Assembly: GCA_965279565.1 (NCBI GenBank)
Contig: OZ257249.1
Coordinates: forward strand, 2,790,001-2,854,000
Direction of reading: 5' to 3'
Source: Tagaea sp965279565
Lineage (GTDB): Bacteria > Pseudomonadota > Alphaproteobacteria > CACIAM-22H2
DNA length: 64,000 bases
The translations under genes were made by a program, and so were the position numbers. Every line of letters starts with the position of its first letter. The stretch's first letter is position 1. Positions 62,010-64,000 of the stretch are shown in pieces. Below the pieces are notes generated by a model, which had not been told where the DNA came from, made no database searches, and saw only the letters and a program-made list of their open reading frames with translations.

Positions 62010-62038
62010 TTGACAGGCACATTAAAGGCACATATATT
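62010..62038 (+). promoter_or_regulatory. Strong sigma-70 promoter with tandem operator repeats
   Basis: TTGACA (62010-62015) and TATATT (62033-62038) are separated by 17 bases, near-perfect consensus. GGCACAT occurs at 62016-62022 and 62027-62033, 11 bases apart inside the spacer, a likely operator for the XRE protein encoded next door. The start would be about 62045, 26 bases before the DUF3223 ATG. Confidence 0.75.
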
Positions 62039-62070
62039 GAGCCCATAAAGGGAAGAAGGAGCCCTTCGTC

Positions 62071-62814
62071 ATGAGCAGCCAACCTGTGATCCTTGCCGGC
62101 CTTACGTTTGCTAACAAGAAGGCGCTTCGGAACACTCTCACTTCGTTGATCCAGGCGCAGCCGCCGGGTGTCCCTCTGGACCAGCAGGGTGATGTGCTCG
62201 TTCGAGCGGTAATCTACTGGCATCCCGAAGCAGCAAAGAAGATCGGCCCCGGTATTCGCTCCCTTCGGGTCGAACTGCACCCTGTGTTTCGAACGCCCGT
62301 TGTTGTGATCGAGCGACATGACGGCTCCGAGACCGACGTCTCCTACATTGCGGCTATCGCCCGCATTGGGCGTCCGGCAAACGACAATGAGCCCGAGACC
62401 CCGGAGAAGGGTTACGCCGACTTCGTCCGTGCCGCGCGTGAGGCCGTCAGGCCACAGATCGAGGCGTTCCGCAGGGAAGAACAGGCCCGTGCCGCCGATC
62501 CGCAGGGGAGGGTGAACTGCGCGATCACCGGTGACTTGCTGCCGCTTTGCGGTTGCGATGTCGACCACGAGTTGCCCTGGGATTTCTCCTCCATCCTGGA
62601 AGCCTTCGTGCACGAGCGGCAGCTCGTGACCTCGGACGTCGAGATCCACGGCTTCGAGGACGGGGCGGCCGGACGACGCTTTGCGGATCCGGCCATGGTC
62701 TCGGATTTCGCTGACTACCATTTCACGCGGGCAACATTGCGCATCGTCGAGCGAAAACTCCACCGACGAATAACCGCCGAGGCCCGCCGCGGTTTGGCGC
62801 CGAAGCGCGCCTGA
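62071..62814 (+). CDS. DUF3223 domain protein
   Basis: The 247-residue protein fits DUF3223, found in phage and island proteins and at the C-terminus of plant Pol IV/V. The N-terminal part has FANKKALRNTLTSLIQ. The C-terminal part has the family mark CAITGDLLPLCGCDVDHELPWDFSSI, with Cys and His residues reminiscent of a metal or HNH-like site. Nuclease activity is only a guess. AAGGAG lies upstream of the ATG, and the strong promoter at 62010 drives it. It precedes the AAA+ gene by 176 bases. Confidence 0.72.
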   Translation: MSSQPVILAGLTFANKKALRNTLTSLIQAQPPGVPLDQQGDVLVRAVIYWHPEAAKKIGPGIRSLRVELHPVFRTPVVVIERHDGSETDVSYIAAIARIGRPANDNEPETPEKGYADFVRAAREAVRPQIEAFRREEQARAADPQGRVNCAITGDLLPLCGCDVDHELPWDFSSILEAFVHERQLVTSDVEIHGFEDGAAGRRFADPAMVSDFADYHFTRATLRIVERKLHRRITAEARRGLAPKRA

Positions 62815-62990
62815 CATGCCGAGCCTCCGAACACGGCACCTGACCAAGCGGGATGTCAGGCACTCGTGCCATTCGGTAGGTGGCCGATCGACTCTGCCGA
62901 CTTCGGCTCCGGTCATCGGGCTGCCACCACAAAGATTCTTTCTCAAATAGCGGCGGCGAGATCTGGCTCGCCGCATGAAGGCGGTGTGCT

Positions 62991-64000
62991 GTGATCAGTC
63001 TCGACAACCTGGAAACCTTGTGGACGCGCATTCGCCCGTGGGCCCTGCGACAGGAACAGCGCCTGGAGCTCGTGGCCCAGCTCGAACTCCGCCTGGTGGA
63101 CGAAAGCGTTCGAAAGCTTACCTCCGGCTGGCCGCACAGGGCGACCTTCTACTGGCTGTCTGCCGAACGAAAATTCAATCTCCGTGAATCCATGATCTGG
63201 CTCGCTCTGGCCGCGTCGGAATCGGACCTGGCCGCGAAGTTTCTGGTTACACGGCTCGTCGCACGCGCCCGAAGGGACGAGAAGAGATCTCGAAATCTGC
63301 TGCTCCGTGCCGCGTTGATTACCGAAATGAGCATGACCGTTGCCGGCATCGAGCGTGAATTCGAGCAAAACAGGACTGACGCGGAAAATGTCGCGAGCGG
63401 CCTTGAAGAAGAAAGGAATCGTAGGCTTGAAAAAGCGCATGCAGACGGTCCTGATGTTGCCAGGGTGTCAACCGATGGCGACGATGTCCCGGTCGAGCCT
63501 TCGATCCCGCAGTTCAAAGTTCCAGTTCTATTGGGACGACTGACTCTGTCAGGGGACCGTGAGACCGTTTCAAAACTGAGGGAGTACCGCAAGCTGGAGG
63601 ATCCGACCGCTCGTGTCGTGGTCGATCCAGGTTGGCGTCGTCGACTCGTGGAGCCGCGTTGGTTCAAGCCTGTCATCGACCTGGTGGACCGGCGCCTCAT
63701 GGCGCTTCGGAACCGTCCTTTTCGGCTCTCGCCGCTGCTGATCGTAGGGCTGCCGGGTATTGGCAAAAGTCGGTTCATCGCGGATCTCGCAAATGTTCTC
63801 GGCGTACCGCTGCTGCCGCTCTGCTTTGCAGGACAGAGCGACGCGCGGGCGCTTCTCGGCACCGCTCGCGGGTGGTCGACTGCCAGCCCGACGGTGATCG
63901 TCGACTTGATCCTGCGGCACAAGCGGGCAAACCCCATCGTTTTTATCGACGAAATCGAGAAGTCTCAAGCCAGCCACAACGGCGATCCGATCTCGGCGAT
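62991..64000 (+). CDS. AAA+ ATPase, cut by window end
   Basis: The frame is open from GTG 62991 to the last base (336 residues seen) with no earlier start after the stop at 62976. The N-terminal 240 residues are helical and not recognised (RIRPWALRQEQRLELVAQLEL, LAAKFLVTRLVARARRDEKRS). Walker A is GLPGIGKS at 253-260 and Walker B is PIVFIDEIEK at about 314-323, in an order and spacing seen in Lon-like and McrB-like AAA+ proteins. The segment SDARALLGTARGWSTASPTVIVDLIL resembles the pore loop of Lon. The rest, including any protease domain, lies outside the window. Confidence 0.75.
   Translation, partial: MISLDNLETLWTRIRPWALRQEQRLELVAQLELRLVDESVRKLTSGWPHRATFYWLSAERKFNLRESMIWLALAASESDLAAKFLVTRLVARARRDEKRSRNLLLRAALITEMSMTVAGIEREFEQNRTDAENVASGLEEERNRRLEKAHADGPDVARVSTDGDDVPVEPSIPQFKVPVLLGRLTLSGDRETVSKLREYRKLEDPTARVVVDPGWRRRLVEPRWFKPVIDLVDRRLMALRNRPFRLSPLLIVGLPGIGKSRFIADLANVLGVPLLPLCFAGQSDARALLGTARGWSTASPTVIVDLILRHKRANPIVFIDEIEKSQASHNGDPISA

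Overview
The window looks like chromosomal DNA of a GC-rich alphaproteobacterium, probably in or near the Rhodospirillales; that placement is inference from gene content. Supporting signs are the ntrX-dat-hfq-hflX gene order, an NtrX without GAFTGA, a Caulobacter-type flagellar hierarchy (FlbD, FliX, FlbT, FlaF, SciP) and a CIRCE element before groESL. Nearly all of it is one large flagellar locus, and the right end is a mobile element.

Layout. 1-7.4 kb: housekeeping genes (ntrX 3' part, D-amino-acid aminotransferase, HAD hydrolase, hfq, hflX, an aspartoacylase-like gene, groES-groEL). 7.4-23.4 kb, minus strand: a FliK-like protein, flhG, flhF, flhA, flbD, fliN, fliH, a stand-alone FliG N-terminal domain, fliF, sciP, an unknown gene, flgD, fliK and a TPR/GT41 glycosyltransferase. 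23.5-31.1 kb, plus strand: a flaF paralog, flgK, flgL and two tandem hook genes flgE. 31.1-49.2 kb: flbT, a DUF1217 protein, flaF, flagellin and a sugar-modification district with four more TPR/GT41-type glycosyltransferases, a TPR methyltransferase, a six-gene ATGA-overlapping operon (TylF-like, RfbC-like, epimerase, CmcI-like, unknown, acyltransferase) and a formyltransferase. 49.5-57 kb: flgN-like, flgJ-like, flgI, fliX, dksA, an Lrp regulator, flgH, flgA, flgG and flgF. 57.7-64 kb: tRNA-Pro(GGG) followed by an integrase, an excisionase-like protein, a MobC/TraD-like protein, a MobA/MobL relaxase, an XRE regulator, a DUF3223 protein and an AAA+ ATPase cut by the window end. This reads as an integrative mobilizable element.

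How it works together. FlbD (an AAA+ sigma-54 activator with an atypical receiver) and its partner FliX are both here. Five operons (fliK-flgD, flgK-flgL, flgE2, flgI-flgJ-flgN, flgF-flgG-flgA-flgH) have a sigma-54 -24/-12 promoter with a palindromic CCGGCA-N5-6-TGCCGG-type box 60-100 bp upstream. That box resembles the Caulobacter ftr/FlbD site. The fliF leader has the boxes but no sigma-54 promoter. FlbT, FlaF and a hairpin in the flagellin leader suggest post-transcriptional flagellin control. The GT41-type proteins and the sugar cassette beside flagellin suggest O-glycosylation of flagellin with an unusual, possibly N-formylated and methylated sugar. Notable oddities are the lone FliG-N domain, the duplicated hook gene with a differently built promoter, and phage-tail-like repeats inside FlgK and FlgL.
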